This document shows, in pieces, positions 19,205 to 28,636 of a stretch of DNA of 64,000 nt. The notes beneath the pieces are model-generated. The model was not told the DNA's origin. It worked only from the letters and a program-made list of their open reading frames with translations, and made no database searches. The stretch lies in the NCBI RefSeq assembly GCF_042659445.1, contig NZ_JBHSSR010000006.1, one strand, 5' to 3'. Every line of letters begins with the position of its first letter. Within the stretch, counting starts at the first letter, position 1. Origin of the DNA: Macrococcoides epidermidis. GTDB lineage: Bacteria > Bacillota > Bacilli > Staphylococcales > Staphylococcaceae. A program made the translations under genes and the position numbers.

Positions 19205-19221
19205 AAATGCCTGCCACACAT

Positions 19222-19518
19222 TTATTCACTTAACATCGGTTCAATAACTGCCATGCCACCTTCTACATTCACAGCTTTATAATCATTTGCTAATAAATAA
19301 TGAGTAACATTCGCACTTCTTACTGCATGTGCACAAACAATATAATATTCTTTTTCACGATCTAAATTTTCCATCTGTTCAGGTATATCATTCATCGGAA
19401 TATGCATTGCACCTTTGATCATACCTTGTTCTACTTCAAATTGCTCACGCACGTCAATAATGTTCATCGCTTCATTAGCTTTAATCTTGGCTACAAAATC
19501 TTCAGTTGATATATTCAT
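19222..19518 (-). CDS. Rhodanese-domain protein
   Basis: This 98-residue single rhodanese domain has the active-site loop VCAHAVRS, with Cys at about residue 64 followed by His and Arg as in sulfurtransferases, and the IDVREQFEVEQGMIKGAMHIP core. It is cytosolic, with no signal peptide. The start is ATG 19518, 5 bases after AGGAG (ATG 19521 is too close). It probably handles sulfane sulfur; partner unknown. It lies 8 bp after leuS and may be cotranscribed. Confidence 0.85.
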   Translation of the reverse strand: MNISTEDFVAKIKANEAMNIIDVREQFEVEQGMIKGAMHIPMNDIPEQMENLDREKEYYIVCAHAVRSANVTHYLLANDYKAVNVEGGMAVIEPMLSE

Positions 19519-19526
19519 CATAACTC

Positions 19527-21941
19527 CTAGTTTGCCACAATATTGACTAATTTATTTGGTACTGCGATAACTTTGCGAATCGTCTTACCTTCAATTTGTG
19601 TTTTTATAGCATCCTGCTCAAGAGCAAAAGCTTCTAACGCCTCTTTATCAGTATCTTTTGATACTTTCGCTTTAAGTTTTACTTTTCCGTTTACCTGAAT
19701 GACAATTTCTACTTCGTTATCAACAAGTTTACTTTCATCATATGTTGGCCACGCTTCATAAGTAATTGTTCCATCATGTCCTAAAATTGACCAGATTTCT
19801 TCTGTAATATGAGGCGCAATTGGAGATAATAACTTCACAAATCCTTCAACGTATTCACGACTTACAGCATCTTGTTTATAAACTTCATTGATAAATACCA
19901 TCATTTGAGAAATTGCGGTATTAAATCCTAAAGTATTATAATCATCTGTTACTTTCTTCACTGTCTGATGATAAACTTTTTCTAATGCTGGTGTCTCTGT
20001 ATCTACAACTTTAGCAGATAAAGTACCCTCTTCGGTAATAAACGCACGATATACACGGTCTAAGAATCGGCGAGCACCGTCTAATCCATTCGTACTCCAT
20101 GCTATGGATGCATCAAGTGGCCCCATAAACATTTCGTAAAGTCTTAATGTATCTGCACCGTGACTTTCAACAACATCATCAGGGTTTACGACGTTTCCTT
20201 TAGATTTACTCATTTTTTCGTTGCCTTCACCTAGAATCATCCCTTGGTTAAATAACTTCTGGAATGGTTCTTTCGTTGGGACTACACCTAAGTCATATAA
20301 TACTTTATGCCAGAAGCGCGCATATAATAAATGAAGTACAGCATGCTCTGCCCCACCAATATATAAATCAACTGGTAACCAGTATTTTAATTTTTCAGGG
20401 TCGGCTAACGCTTCACTGTTATGTGGATCGATGTAACGTAAATAATACCAGCAAGAACCTGCCCATTGCGGCATCGTATTCGTTTCGCGTCGGCCTTTCA
20501 TACCAGTAACAGGGTCTACTACATTAATAAATTCATCAATATTTGCAAGCGGAGATTCACCTGTACCTGATGGCATAATCTTATCCGTTTTCGGTAACAT
20601 CAAAGGTAATTCGTCTTCTGGTACAGTCGTCATTGAACCATCTTCCCAGATGATTACTGGAATCGGCTCACCCCAGTAACGTTGACGTGAGAATAACCAG
20701 TCACGTAATTTATAAGAAACTTTCTTCTCACCGATTTGTTTCGCTTCAAGCATTTCGATTGCACGCGCAATACCATCTTCTTTGTTTAAGCCGTCTAGTT
20801 CACCAGAATTAATATGAACGCCGTCACCAGTGAATGCTTCTTTGTCGATATCTCCACCTTCAAGTACCGGTTTAATTACTAGTCCGAATTGTTTCGCAAA
20901 TTCATAGTCGCGTTCATCGTGCGCCGGTACAGCCATTATCGCCCCAGTGCCGTATGATGCTAATACATAATCAGAAATCCAGATCGGCATCTGTTCATTC
21001 GTAAATGGATTTATCGCATAGCTTCCTGTAAATACACCAGTCTTATCTTTCGCTAAGTCTGTACGTTCTAGATCTGATTTTCGGCTTGCCTGCTCCTGAT
21101 ATGCCTGAATCGCCTCGCGTTGTTCATCAGTAGTGATTGATGCTACAAGTGTGTGTTCTGGTGATAATACAGCATAAGTTGCACCAAAAATAGTATCTGG
21201 ACGTGTCGTAAACACTTTAAATGAAGCATCTTTCCCGTCTACTTTAAATTCAACTTCTGCACCTTCAGATTTACCAATCCAGTTACGTTGCATATCTTTT
21301 AATGATTCCGGCCAATCCAGCTCATCCAAATCCTCTAGCAGTCGATCTGCGTATTCAGTAATTTTAAGTACCCATTGACGCATCGGTTTACGGATTACTG
21401 GATGTCCACCACGCTCTGATACACCATCGATTACTTCCTCATTTGAAAGTACTGTACCGAGTGCAGGACACCAGTTAACAGCAACTTCATCGACATAAGC
21501 TAACCCTTTATTGTACAGCTGGATAAAGATCCACTGCGTCCATTTATAATACTCAGGATCTGTCGTATTTACTTCGCGATCCCAGTCATAACTGAAACCA
21601 AGTTCCTGAATTTGTCGCTTAAATGTTTCGATATTTTTCTTTGTGAATTCAGCAGGGTCATTACCTGTATCAATCGCATATTGTTCAGCAGGTAAACCAA
21701 ATGCATCCCACCCCATCGGATGTAATACGTTATAACCTTGCATGCGTTTAAATCTAGAGACGATATCAGTAGCCGTATATCCTTCTGGATGACCAACGTG
21801 TAATCCAGCACCAGATGGATAAGGGAACATATCTAAAGCGAAGAATTTTGGTTGTTCCATGTCTTCTCCAGTTTTAAAAGTTTTATTATCTAACCAATAT
21901 TTCTGCCATTTCTTTTCAATACTTTGATGATTATAGCTCAT
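19527..21941 (-). CDS. leuS: Leucyl-tRNA synthetase
   Basis: This 804-residue class Ia synthetase has the HIGH-type motif PYPSGAGLHVGHPEGY at about residue 41, a CP1 editing domain with TTRPDTIFGATY and MAVPAHDERD, and the KMSKS motif in NEKMSKSKGNVVNPD at about residue 576. Length is normal for LeuS. The start is ATG 21941 (MSYNHQSIEKKW), with AAAGGAGG just upstream; a longer in-frame start at 21977 lies in the leader. It charges tRNA-Leu and is controlled by the T-box upstream. Confidence 0.97.
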   Translation of the reverse strand: MSYNHQSIEKKWQKYWLDNKTFKTGEDMEQPKFFALDMFPYPSGAGLHVGHPEGYTATDIVSRFKRMQGYNVLHPMGWDAFGLPAEQYAIDTGNDPAEFTKKNIETFKRQIQELGFSYDWDREVNTTDPEYYKWTQWIFIQLYNKGLAYVDEVAVNWCPALGTVLSNEEVIDGVSERGGHPVIRKPMRQWVLKITEYADRLLEDLDELDWPESLKDMQRNWIGKSEGAEVEFKVDGKDASFKVFTTRPDTIFGATYAVLSPEHTLVASITTDEQREAIQAYQEQASRKSDLERTDLAKDKTGVFTGSYAINPFTNEQMPIWISDYVLASYGTGAIMAVPAHDERDYEFAKQFGLVIKPVLEGGDIDKEAFTGDGVHINSGELDGLNKEDGIARAIEMLEAKQIGEKKVSYKLRDWLFSRQRYWGEPIPVIIWEDGSMTTVPEDELPLMLPKTDKIMPSGTGESPLANIDEFINVVDPVTGMKGRRETNTMPQWAGSCWYYLRYIDPHNSEALADPEKLKYWLPVDLYIGGAEHAVLHLLYARFWHKVLYDLGVVPTKEPFQKLFNQGMILGEGNEKMSKSKGNVVNPDDVVESHGADTLRLYEMFMGPLDASIAWSTNGLDGARRFLDRVYRAFITEEGTLSAKVVDTETPALEKVYHQTVKKVTDDYNTLGFNTAISQMMVFINEVYKQDAVSREYVEGFVKLLSPIAPHITEEIWSILGHDGTITYEAWPTYDESKLVDNEVEIVIQVNGKVKLKAKVSKDTDKEALEAFALEQDAIKTQIEGKTIRKVIAVPNKLVNIVAN

Positions 21942-21961
21942 AACTTTTCCTCCTTTAATAT

Positions 21962-22150
21962 ATAAAAAGACAGCCATCCCTAAAATAAGGGACGACTGTC
22001 ATATATGACAACCGCGGTACCACCCGCAATTCACTTTAATAAGTGCAGCTTTTGTTATTTATTTCAACACTAGCAAGTTCACAAGTTTCAAATACCAGTT
22101 CACAGCACCCACTGGCTTTCTTTAAAATGATTGCTTGTTACTACTCTAGA
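21962..22150 (-). promoter_or_regulatory. T-box leader of leuS
   Basis: On the minus strand the conserved GGGTGGTACCGCG lies at about 22013-22025. It precedes a terminator made of GACAG and CTGTC arms with GGGA/TCCC-type pairs and T5, at about 21964-22000. Upstream, a Stem I-like fold has lower-helix pairs AACA/TGTT and AGCA/TGCT. A CUU triplet in GUGAACUUGC is a candidate Leu specifier, followed by a purine as expected. Confidence 0.93.
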
Positions 22151-22157
22151 TACATTT

Positions 22158-22186
22158 ACTATAAAGGAGCTTTAAATCTTTTTCAA
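22158..22186 (-). promoter_or_regulatory. Promoter of leuS T-box leader
   Basis: TTGAAA and TATAGT are separated by 17 bases on the minus strand, directly before the T-box leader. Confidence 0.75.
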
Positions 22187-22278
22187 GTCTTTTTACTAAA
22201 AATAAAATACATCTCAATCAATTAATTTGAATTATGCAAATATTTTAAATTTTTAGTGTAAAATTAAAACCTTATCGA

Positions 22279-23448
22279 TTATGTCGTCTGTTTTATATTT
22301 TTATCAAATATTGACAAAAATATAAATCCGATTAAGACAAATCCAATCATCGTATAGAACATTGCATGCATATTGTATAGGTCAACGATAACGCCACCTA
22401 AAACTGGTCCTATCGCTCTACCTAATGTTGCGGTTGAATTAACAATACCCTGATAGACACCAATTCTCCCTTGAGGTGCCAGTTCATTGGCAATGGTCGG
22501 AACTGCTGGCCAGACAAACATTTCACCGATCGTCAATATAACCATCCCAACAATAAACATTGAAAAATCCTGTGCAAAACTCGTTACGATATATGAAATA
22601 ATAAATATAATCAAACCTGTTGCTATCTGCATCTTTATCTTTTCACTCATAAAATTAATCACCGGTTTAATCAGTGGTTGTCCAACAATGATTAATACGC
22701 CATTGATGGCCCATAATAAACTGTACTGTTTAAGCGATATGCCGAGATCTTGCGTATAACTTGAAATCGTTGACTGCCACTGTACATAACCAATCCAGCA
22801 TACACAATAGGTAACACAAATGAGTATGAGTGCTGTAAAGCGATCCTTATCTTTAATATTGCCGACATCTTTCATTACATTCCCACCACTATGGACTACA
22901 CCAGCTGTTCGGTAGCCAAAGAATGCGATAAAGAAAAATACGACATACAGCAATAGATTTAACATGAATATATAATCGAAACTCAGTTCAGCGATAAAAC
23001 CACCAAGTGCTGCCCCTAATGCCACACCTATATTTTGAGATAAATAGATGGCATTAAATGTTTTACGTCCTCCTTGTGGCCATGCTGTACCTGCCATTGC
23101 ATAGATAGAAGGAAATACGATACCTGATCCAAAACCTAAAATGATGAGCCACACAGCATACCATGGCCATCCATGTAAGAATAAAATACCGATTAAACTA
23201 AGCATTGAAATAACGATACCAATCAGTATCGAACGGTAGCCACCGTATTTATCGAACATCGTCCCGCCTAACAAGTTGCCAAGCACAGAAGCACCAGAAT
23301 TAAGCATTAATACTAATCCTGCTAAACTTAAACTTTTCCCTAGTTCATTATGTAAATAGATGGTATTAAGCGGCCATACTAAACTTGCACCTGTAACGTT
23401 TACTGCCATTCCGATGACAAGAAGCCAAACGAGTTTTGGCATTTTCAT
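22279..23448 (-). CDS. MFS transporter
   Basis: This 389-residue membrane protein has about 12 hydrophobic segments, with the MFS motif A-like loop GGTMFDKYGGYRSILIG after helix 2 and motif C-like GIVFPSIYAMAGTAWPQGGR. It is the drug:H+ antiporter-like 12-TM group but the substrate is unknown; efflux of a drug is only a family guess. It is convergent with nothing and ends before the leuS leader promoter. Monocistronic as far as I see. Confidence 0.82.
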   Translation of the reverse strand: MKMPKLVWLLVIGMAVNVTGASLVWPLNTIYLHNELGKSLSLAGLVLMLNSGASVLGNLLGGTMFDKYGGYRSILIGIVISMLSLIGILFLHGWPWYAVWLIILGFGSGIVFPSIYAMAGTAWPQGGRKTFNAIYLSQNIGVALGAALGGFIAELSFDYIFMLNLLLYVVFFFIAFFGYRTAGVVHSGGNVMKDVGNIKDKDRFTALILICVTYCVCWIGYVQWQSTISSYTQDLGISLKQYSLLWAINGVLIIVGQPLIKPVINFMSEKIKMQIATGLIIFIISYIVTSFAQDFSMFIVGMVILTIGEMFVWPAVPTIANELAPQGRIGVYQGIVNSTATLGRAIGPVLGGVIVDLYNMHAMFYTMIGFVLIGFIFLSIFDKNIKQTT

Positions 23449-23536
23449 TGCATTTACCTCACTTTCTTAAAATTTATTTTTTCCGATTTCCTCTATTATA
23501 TGTTAAAATCCATATGTTAAGAAAGAGGGAGACATA

Positions 23537-24484
23537 ATGACACAATTTAAATATGCACTAGATTCAAAACTTTATCATACATGGAACTATCATTTAAGAC
23601 AAAAATTCGGTACAAAGATATTCAAAGTTGCTTTAGAAGGTGGATTCGATTGCCCCAACCGTGACGGCACTGTAGCGTTTGGCGGTTGTACGTTCTGTTC
23701 TGCTGCGGGAAGTGGTGACTTTGCAGGTGATCGTGTAGACCCTATCCCTGTCCAATTCGAAAAAATAAAAAATAAAATGCACGAAAAATGGCATGATGGT
23801 AAATATATCGCCTACTTTCAAGCTTATACGAATACACATGCTCCACTCGACGTATTAAAAGAAAAATATGAAGCCGCATTAGCGCAACCCGGCGTTGTCG
23901 GATTATCTATTGCAACACGTCCCGACTGCCTGCCGGATGACGTCGTTGAATATTTAGCAGAATTAAATGAAAGAACATACCTCTGGGTCGAACTTGGTCT
24001 TCAAACCGTTCACGAAAAAACTTCTAACATCATCAATCGTGCACATGATATGCAGTGCTATTATGACGGTGTTGCGAAACTGCGTAAACACAATATCAAT
24101 ATTTGTACGCATATTATTAACGGATTACCGTTAGAAGATTACGACATGATGATGGAAACAGCACGTACTGTTGCACAAATGGATGTACAAGGCATTAAGA
24201 TCCATCTACTTCATCTATTAAAAGGTACACCAATGGTAAAACAATACGAAAAAGGCATGGTCGAATTTATGAGTCAGGAAGATTATGTGAAACTTGTTGC
24301 CGATCAGTTAGAAGTTTTACCGGAAGAGATGATCATACATCGTATCACAGGTGACGGACCTATTGACTTAATGATTGGACCGATGTGGAGTGTCAATAAA
24401 TGGGAAGTATTAAACGGGATTGATGCAGAACTCAAAAATCGAAATAGTTATCAAGGAAAATTTTATAAGAAGGAAACAGTATAA
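23537..24484 (+). CDS. mnmL: Radical SAM protein MnmL (YtqA, TIGR01212 family)
   Basis: This 315-residue radical SAM protein binds the cluster through GGFDCPNRDGTVAFGGCTFC, with the first Cys followed by CxxC as in TIGR01212. Family members in Firmicutes act, with MnmM, in the wobble uridine (cmnm5/mnm5U34) pathway; I rely on memory for that assignment. It directly abuts mnmM (stop TAA at 24482-24484, ATG at 24485), so the two genes form a pathway pair. AGAGGGAG lies just before the ATG. Confidence 0.88.
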   Translation: MTQFKYALDSKLYHTWNYHLRQKFGTKIFKVALEGGFDCPNRDGTVAFGGCTFCSAAGSGDFAGDRVDPIPVQFEKIKNKMHEKWHDGKYIAYFQAYTNTHAPLDVLKEKYEAALAQPGVVGLSIATRPDCLPDDVVEYLAELNERTYLWVELGLQTVHEKTSNIINRAHDMQCYYDGVAKLRKHNINICTHIINGLPLEDYDMMMETARTVAQMDVQGIKIHLLHLLKGTPMVKQYEKGMVEFMSQEDYVKLVADQLEVLPEEMIIHRITGDGPIDLMIGPMWSVNKWEVLNGIDAELKNRNSYQGKFYKKETV

Positions 24485-25036
24485 ATGAAAGCCTTAGGTA
24501 TACTCCCTTATGCACGTGCACTTTTAACAAATTATATCGAACCGGACGATATCGTTATCGATGCAACGTGCGGCAATGGCAATGATACTTTATATTTAGC
24601 CCAACTTTTGAATAATACAGGTCATATACACGCATTCGATATTCAGGCGCAGGCAATTAACAATGCTAAAGAAAAAACGAAAGATTTTAATAATATTAGC
24701 TTTCATCAGACAGGTCATGAAAATGTGCTGGATGTGTTAAACCAAACTGTAAAACTTGCTATTTTTAATCTTGGTTATTTACCGAAGGGTGATAAGAGCA
24801 TTGTAACGGTACCAGAGACAACTATTCAGGCTATCGACAATATATTTTCAATACTTGAAGTTGGAGGCATCATCATACTCGTCATCTATCCTGGACATCC
24901 TGAAGGAAAGGTTGAAAAAGATGCAGTATTAGACTATCTTAAACAAATAGATCAGAACAAGGCGCATATCTTTAAATATGAATTTATTAACCAGAAGAAT
25001 AATCCACCATTTGTCGTAGGGATTGAAAAAAGATAA
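24485..25036 (+). CDS. mnmM: tRNA U34 methyltransferase MnmM (YtqB)
   Basis: This 183-residue Rossmann methyltransferase has motif I VIDATCGNGNDTLYLAQLL, IHAFDIQAQAI, and a FNLGYLPKGDKSI run characteristic of YtqB. In Bacillus and Staphylococcus this enzyme methylates nm5U34 of tRNA; this is family knowledge. It is coupled to mnmL with no gap. The pair supplies the last steps of wobble modification that Gram-negatives carry out with MnmC. Confidence 0.9.
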   Translation: MKALGILPYARALLTNYIEPDDIVIDATCGNGNDTLYLAQLLNNTGHIHAFDIQAQAINNAKEKTKDFNNISFHQTGHENVLDVLNQTVKLAIFNLGYLPKGDKSIVTVPETTIQAIDNIFSILEVGGIIILVIYPGHPEGKVEKDAVLDYLKQIDQNKAHIFKYEFINQKNNPPFVVGIEKR

Positions 25037-25037
25037 A

Positions 25038-25076
25038 AAAAGCAAGTGTTTGTCATTAGACATCCACTTGCTTTTT
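25038..25076. terminator. Bidirectional terminator between mnmM and rot
   Basis: AAGCAAGTG and CACTTGCTT arms, with a T run after the plus-strand arm and an A run before it, which serves the minus-strand rot gene. Confidence 0.9.
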
Positions 25077-25484
25077 CTATAATCCACAAATCTCTAATAT
25101 CGAATCAAATTGTTGCTTTAACTTTTCTTTCTTACCTTTCAGGTTAGAACAAGCTGCATCTACTATCTTTTCTTTTTCAGGTAGACGATCCTCATTGTAA
25201 TATATCATAACAGTACGCTCATCATCTGCCGGACGAACTTTCTTAATCCAGCCATTCGCTACTAGATTATTGTAGAAACGCGTTCTTTTATATGGCTTAA
25301 TATCCAAATATTTGTCTAATTCTTTCATCGGCATCGGTCCCTTGTCCCAAAGTGCCACCATTACGATATATTCTTCTTTCGTTAAGTTAAATTCTGAAGA
25401 TATCATTTCGAAAATTTCATCTATTTCTTTCTGTAAGTCATTTAACAGAACCATATCACTTACTTCATGTTTATCTTTTGACAT
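25077..25484 (-). CDS. rot: Rot-like SarA-family transcription regulator
   Basis: This 135-residue winged-helix protein has EEYIVMVALWDKG, the recognition helix region KPYKRTRFYNNLVANGWI and the wing RPADDERTVMIYYN, which match staphylococcal Rot. Rot represses toxin genes in S. aureus; in this organism targets are not known. Genomic position between mnmM and the putA/rib region agrees with Staphylococcus. The start is ATG 25484, with GAGGGTG upstream. The nearby hydrolase-fold gene is on the same strand 29 bp away. Confidence 0.88.
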   Translation of the reverse strand: MSKDKHEVSDMVLLNDLQKEIDEIFEMISSEFNLTKEEYIVMVALWDKGPMPMKELDKYLDIKPYKRTRFYNNLVANGWIKKVRPADDERTVMIYYNEDRLPEKEKIVDAACSNLKGKKEKLKQQFDSILEICGL

Positions 25485-25513
25485 TCATTTTCACCCTCTA
25501 AATTTGCAATATC

Positions 25514-26335
25514 TTATTCTATACCCACTTCCTCTGTAATCAATCCAATATAATTCATTCTATTGTTCATAAATGATTCGATATAGTATAAAACATTGTC
25601 TTTTTCAGGCTCATTGTGAAGTTCATGAAATAGCGTACGCCAGTTTTTAATGTATATTTCAGAAGACTTAATTTCCTGTGAAAATAATTTAATCTGATCG
25701 ATATCTGCAATACGGTCTTGTTCTGAATACATTATTAGTACCGGGATATCATTGATTTTGTGAATATTCTCCATCGTTTCCTTCATGATTTCAATAATTG
25801 ACTTGTACCAATTAAAACTAACTTTTTGGAGCATCAAAGGATCACTTTTCATTTCAGCAATAATTTCTTTATCACGCGAGAAATCTTCTAAAGGAATATT
25901 CATATCAAACTTCGCATCCTTTGATATAGAACTTAAACTTGATGCGAGGAAATTTTTACGTGTAGTAACTGTGTTCTGAAATCCAAATAAAGGTGAAATC
26001 AACATCACACCTTCTAGTTTTATATTGACCTTTTCAAGTAAATTGACAGCGATTAAGCCTCCTAATCCAACACCTAGTAAAAATACCGGAAGATGATATT
26101 CTTCAGCAACTTCAATCCATTCCAATACTTTCTCTCGATATTCATCGAAATTTTCGATATGTCCTCTATTTACACGGGAAGTTTGTCCTTGTCCCGGTAA
26201 ATCTCCCATAATTACATGATAGCCATCACGTCTTAAATGTGTGATAAACCATGCATATCTTCCATGATGCTCTAATATATTATGTACAATTACAACTATC
26301 CCTTTCGGTGCCTTTTCAGTTTCCCATTTCCACAT
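25514..26335 (-). CDS. Alpha/beta-hydrolase-fold protein lacking the usual nucleophile
   Basis: This 273-residue protein has the serine aminopeptidase S33/lysophospholipase fold: HNILEHHGRYAWF, DLPGQGQTSR (oxyanion/cap region), a nucleophile-elbow LLGVGLGGLIAV, an acid residue in MYSEQDRIADI, and a catalytic-type His in LFHELHNEP. The nucleophile Ser of GxSxG is replaced by Gly (GVGLG), so hydrolase activity is doubtful. It is just upstream of rot on the same strand. Could be an inactive or modified homolog; the sequence shows Ser loss directly. Confidence 0.8.
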   Translation of the reverse strand: MWKWETEKAPKGIVVIVHNILEHHGRYAWFITHLRRDGYHVIMGDLPGQGQTSRVNRGHIENFDEYREKVLEWIEVAEEYHLPVFLLGVGLGGLIAVNLLEKVNIKLEGVMLISPLFGFQNTVTTRKNFLASSLSSISKDAKFDMNIPLEDFSRDKEIIAEMKSDPLMLQKVSFNWYKSIIEIMKETMENIHKINDIPVLIMYSEQDRIADIDQIKLFSQEIKSSEIYIKNWRTLFHELHNEPEKDNVLYYIESFMNNRMNYIGLITEEVGIE

Positions 26336-26418
26336 AATGATACTCCTTTAATAATTTCTTTATCCGTCTTTTTAATGATATTATTATTATATCAAAACTT
26401 ATGAAAGGTGGTTACAAT

Positions 26419-26940
26419 ATGTTATATGAATATGATGGTAAGTATCCTGAAATTGATGATAGTGCGTTTATCGCACCGAATGCAGTGATAACTGGCGATG
26501 TAAAAATCGCAAAAGATGCTTCAATCTGGTACGGTACAGTAATCCGAGGAGATGTCAGTCCAGTTATTATCGGAGAACATTCAAATGTTCAGGATCTATG
26601 CTGCCTCCATCAATCACCGGATGCACCGCTTATCATTGAAGAGAATGTAACGGTCGGACATCGCGTCACGCTTCATTCAAGTATGATTCGTAAAGGCGCA
26701 CTCGTAGGAATGGATTCTACAGTTCTCGATGGAGCAGAAATTGGTGAGGGTGCATTTTTAGGAGCAGGATCTTTGCTTACACAAGGTAAAAAGATTCCAC
26801 CAGGTATGCTCGCGATGGGCAGACCAGCCAAAGTAGTAAGAGCTTTAACAGAAGAAGATAAACAAGATATGGCACGCATCCAGCAGGAGTATGCTGATAA
26901 AGCGAAAGTTTATAAGGCGATGCACGAAAATAAAGCATAA
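26419..26940 (+). CDS. Gamma-carbonic anhydrase-like acyltransferase-fold protein (YtoA)
   Basis: This 173-residue left-handed beta-helix protein repeats hexapeptide turns, with the metal-site pattern RGDVSPVIIGEHSNVQDLCCLHQ and TVGHRVTLHSS, three His positions as in the gamma-CA/YrdA/PaaY group. It is cytosolic. The start is ATG 26419, with AAAGGTGG upstream. Divergent from the hydrolase gene. Carbonic anhydrase activity is not certain in this subfamily. Confidence 0.87.
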   Translation: MLYEYDGKYPEIDDSAFIAPNAVITGDVKIAKDASIWYGTVIRGDVSPVIIGEHSNVQDLCCLHQSPDAPLIIEENVTVGHRVTLHSSMIRKGALVGMDSTVLDGAEIGEGAFLGAGSLLTQGKKIPPGMLAMGRPAKVVRALTEEDKQDMARIQQEYADKAKVYKAMHENKA

Positions 26941-26974
26941 AAAAGGTGAAGCCGAATCGGCTTCACCTTTTTTA
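26939..26974. terminator. Bidirectional terminator
   Basis: AAAGGTGAAGCCG and CGGCTTCACCTTT arms around AAT, with an A run before and a T run after. It ends both the YtoA-like gene and the small membrane-protein gene. Confidence 0.92.
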
Positions 26975-26980
26975 AAATAA

Positions 26981-27313
26981 TTATGCAATTCCAAATTTCT
27001 TATGCATGAATGGTAATCCAGCGATAATATAGCTGAATACGAACTCATAGAACATTGAGAAGAAATTAGCAAAGAAATATGTGAATGTATGACTAATCAC
27101 TGCACCCATACCTTCAGCAGCAAAAGCAAAGTTTGCATCAATTGCACTATCGACTAAGTTTAATAAAATAATTACAATTCCCATTAACCACGCTTTTTTT
27201 GTTACCATTGCAACAATCAACGCGATAATTGTAATAACAATCGGTTCAAATACGAATAATTGGAAAAATGGATCTAACCCACCGAAAATATAATATGCCA
27301 TATCTTTAAACAT
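26981..27313 (-). CDS. Small multipass membrane protein, function unknown
   Basis: The 110-residue product has three or four hydrophobic segments (FQLFVFEPIVITIIALIVAMV, WLMGIVIILLNLVD, FTYFFANFFSMFYEFVFSYI) and no recognisable catalytic motif. The start is ATG 27313, with GAGGTG 6 bases upstream. Convergent with the YtoA-like gene. I do not recognise the family. Confidence 0.65.
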   Translation of the reverse strand: MFKDMAYYIFGGLDPFFQLFVFEPIVITIIALIVAMVTKKAWLMGIVIILLNLVDSAIDANFAFAAEGMGAVISHTFTYFFANFFSMFYEFVFSYIIAGLPFMHKKFGIA

Positions 27314-27449
27314 GTAGACACCTCTTCATTGATATACTTTATAATTCACTTTTTATTCTATCATTGAAAAGGAATAATCAATATTAAGATTATTTAAAGA
27401 TTACTCAGTTACATTTACAAAGAATTTACAAATGACTGGTTATGTTGAT

Positions 27450-28112
27450 TTAGAACCATTGAATCACTTCGTCAACAGACTTTCTAGATTTTTCCTGTCG
27501 GGGGTCAAACTTTCGATAACCAAACGAAACCATTACGGAAATTCCTTCTTTCTGACGATCGATGATACCCGCTTCTTCTAAAATAGCATTTACCTTACGA
27601 TAATCGAACCCTTCTATCGGACAAGAATCAATACCGATTTGTGCAGCAGCAGTCATCATATTCCCAAGCGCAATATATGTCTGTTTACTTGACCAGTCAA
27701 ATAAAGCACGCTCTGAATCTACTACTTCAATATGTTCCGTCTGAAATTCTTCATAGATCGATAACATACGCTTTAATTTATCTTCATCCGGTTGACGTTG
27801 TTTAAAATGCTCAATAAAATATTCCGAATCATAACGTACATCCTTTCGCGCTAAAATCAATACGAAATGACTTGAAGTCGCCAGTTGTTTCTTTGCACCC
27901 CAGGCTACATCGCTAATGCTATTCTTTATTTCTTCATTCTCCAATACAATAAATCGCCACGGCTCTAAACCCACTGAAGATGGACTAAGTCTTGCCACTT
28001 CCAGAATAAAATCCATATCCTCTTTAGGAATTTTCACTTCATTATATTGTCTTGCAGCATGTCTAAAATGATGTGCTTTTAATATTTCTTCCTTGATTAT
28101 TGATTTATCCAT
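27450..28112 (-). CDS. Nitroreductase-family flavoprotein
   Basis: This 220-residue FMN enzyme has RHAARQYNEVKI (Arg-x-x-Arg phosphate-binding N-terminus), EVARLSPSSVGLEPWRFIVL and the C-terminal SVMVSFGYRKFDPRQEKSRK. The oxidoreductase family uses NAD(P)H to reduce quinones or nitro compounds. The start is ATG 28112, with AGAGGTG just before. It is followed at a gap by no strong partner; likely monocistronic. Substrate unknown. Confidence 0.88.
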   Translation of the reverse strand: MDKSIIKEEILKAHHFRHAARQYNEVKIPKEDMDFILEVARLSPSSVGLEPWRFIVLENEEIKNSISDVAWGAKKQLATSSHFVLILARKDVRYDSEYFIEHFKQRQPDEDKLKRMLSIYEEFQTEHIEVVDSERALFDWSSKQTYIALGNMMTAAAQIGIDSCPIEGFDYRKVNAILEEAGIIDRQKEGISVMVSFGYRKFDPRQEKSRKSVDEVIQWF

Positions 28113-28162
28113 TATTGTCACCTCTTACATTATATATACAACGCCTATGTTTAAAATCAAAA

Positions 28163-28184
28163 TAAAAAGACTCAACCGAGTCTT
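28163..28184 (-). terminator. Terminator of the VOC-family gene
   Basis: AAGACTC and GAGTCTT arms around a 4-base loop, followed by a T run on the minus strand. Confidence 0.8.
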
Positions 28185-28187
28185 AAA

Positions 28188-28562
28188 TTAATGCTTTTGT
28201 GTTACCGCAAAGTAGTTACCTTCAAAATCTGAGAAGTTGAATACTTTACCTGTCGGCATCTCAACAAGCTCACCTACTGTTACATCCATTGACTTCATTC
28301 GCTTATATAATGCTTCTAAATCATCTACTTCAAACATTAATGATGGTGGATCAAGTGTTACTCCAGGACTATATTTTTCGATAAATGCTCTATCAAATAA
28401 CACAATCGTCGTTTCACTTTCTTTCGTCGCACCAATTTCATAAGATTTATATTCTTCTATTAGCACCGACTCATTAATGATTTCAAACTGCATAACCTCA
28501 GTCCAGAACTTAACCGCCTGCGCCTGATCTTTAACATAAAGCATCACACTTTGTAATTTCAT
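28188..28562 (-). CDS. VOC-family (glyoxalase fold) protein
   Basis: This 124-residue protein has paired betaalphabetabetabeta modules (KLQSVMLYVKDQAQAVKFW and LMFEVDDLEALYKRMKSMD, ending FSDFEGNYFAV). Glyoxalase-like metal ligands are not all conserved, so it may be a binding or resistance-type protein. The start is ATG 28562, with AGGGGGAG upstream. Monocistronic, with its own terminator. Function not inferable. Confidence 0.8.
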   Translation of the reverse strand: MKLQSVMLYVKDQAQAVKFWTEVMQFEIINESVLIEEYKSYEIGATKESETTIVLFDRAFIEKYSPGVTLDPPSLMFEVDDLEALYKRMKSMDVTVGELVEMPTGKVFNFSDFEGNYFAVTQKH

Positions 28563-28606
28563 CTGTATCTCCCCCTTTTTTATCCATTATATATGAAATA
28601 TAAAAA

Positions 28607-28632
28607 ATTCTCCCTTATATAAGAGAGAATAA
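28607..28632 (-). terminator. Terminator after pnuC
   Basis: ATTCTC and GAGAAT arms with an inner CTTA/TAAG pair and one mismatch, followed by a T run on the minus strand. Confidence 0.7.
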
Positions 28633-28636
28633 AAAA

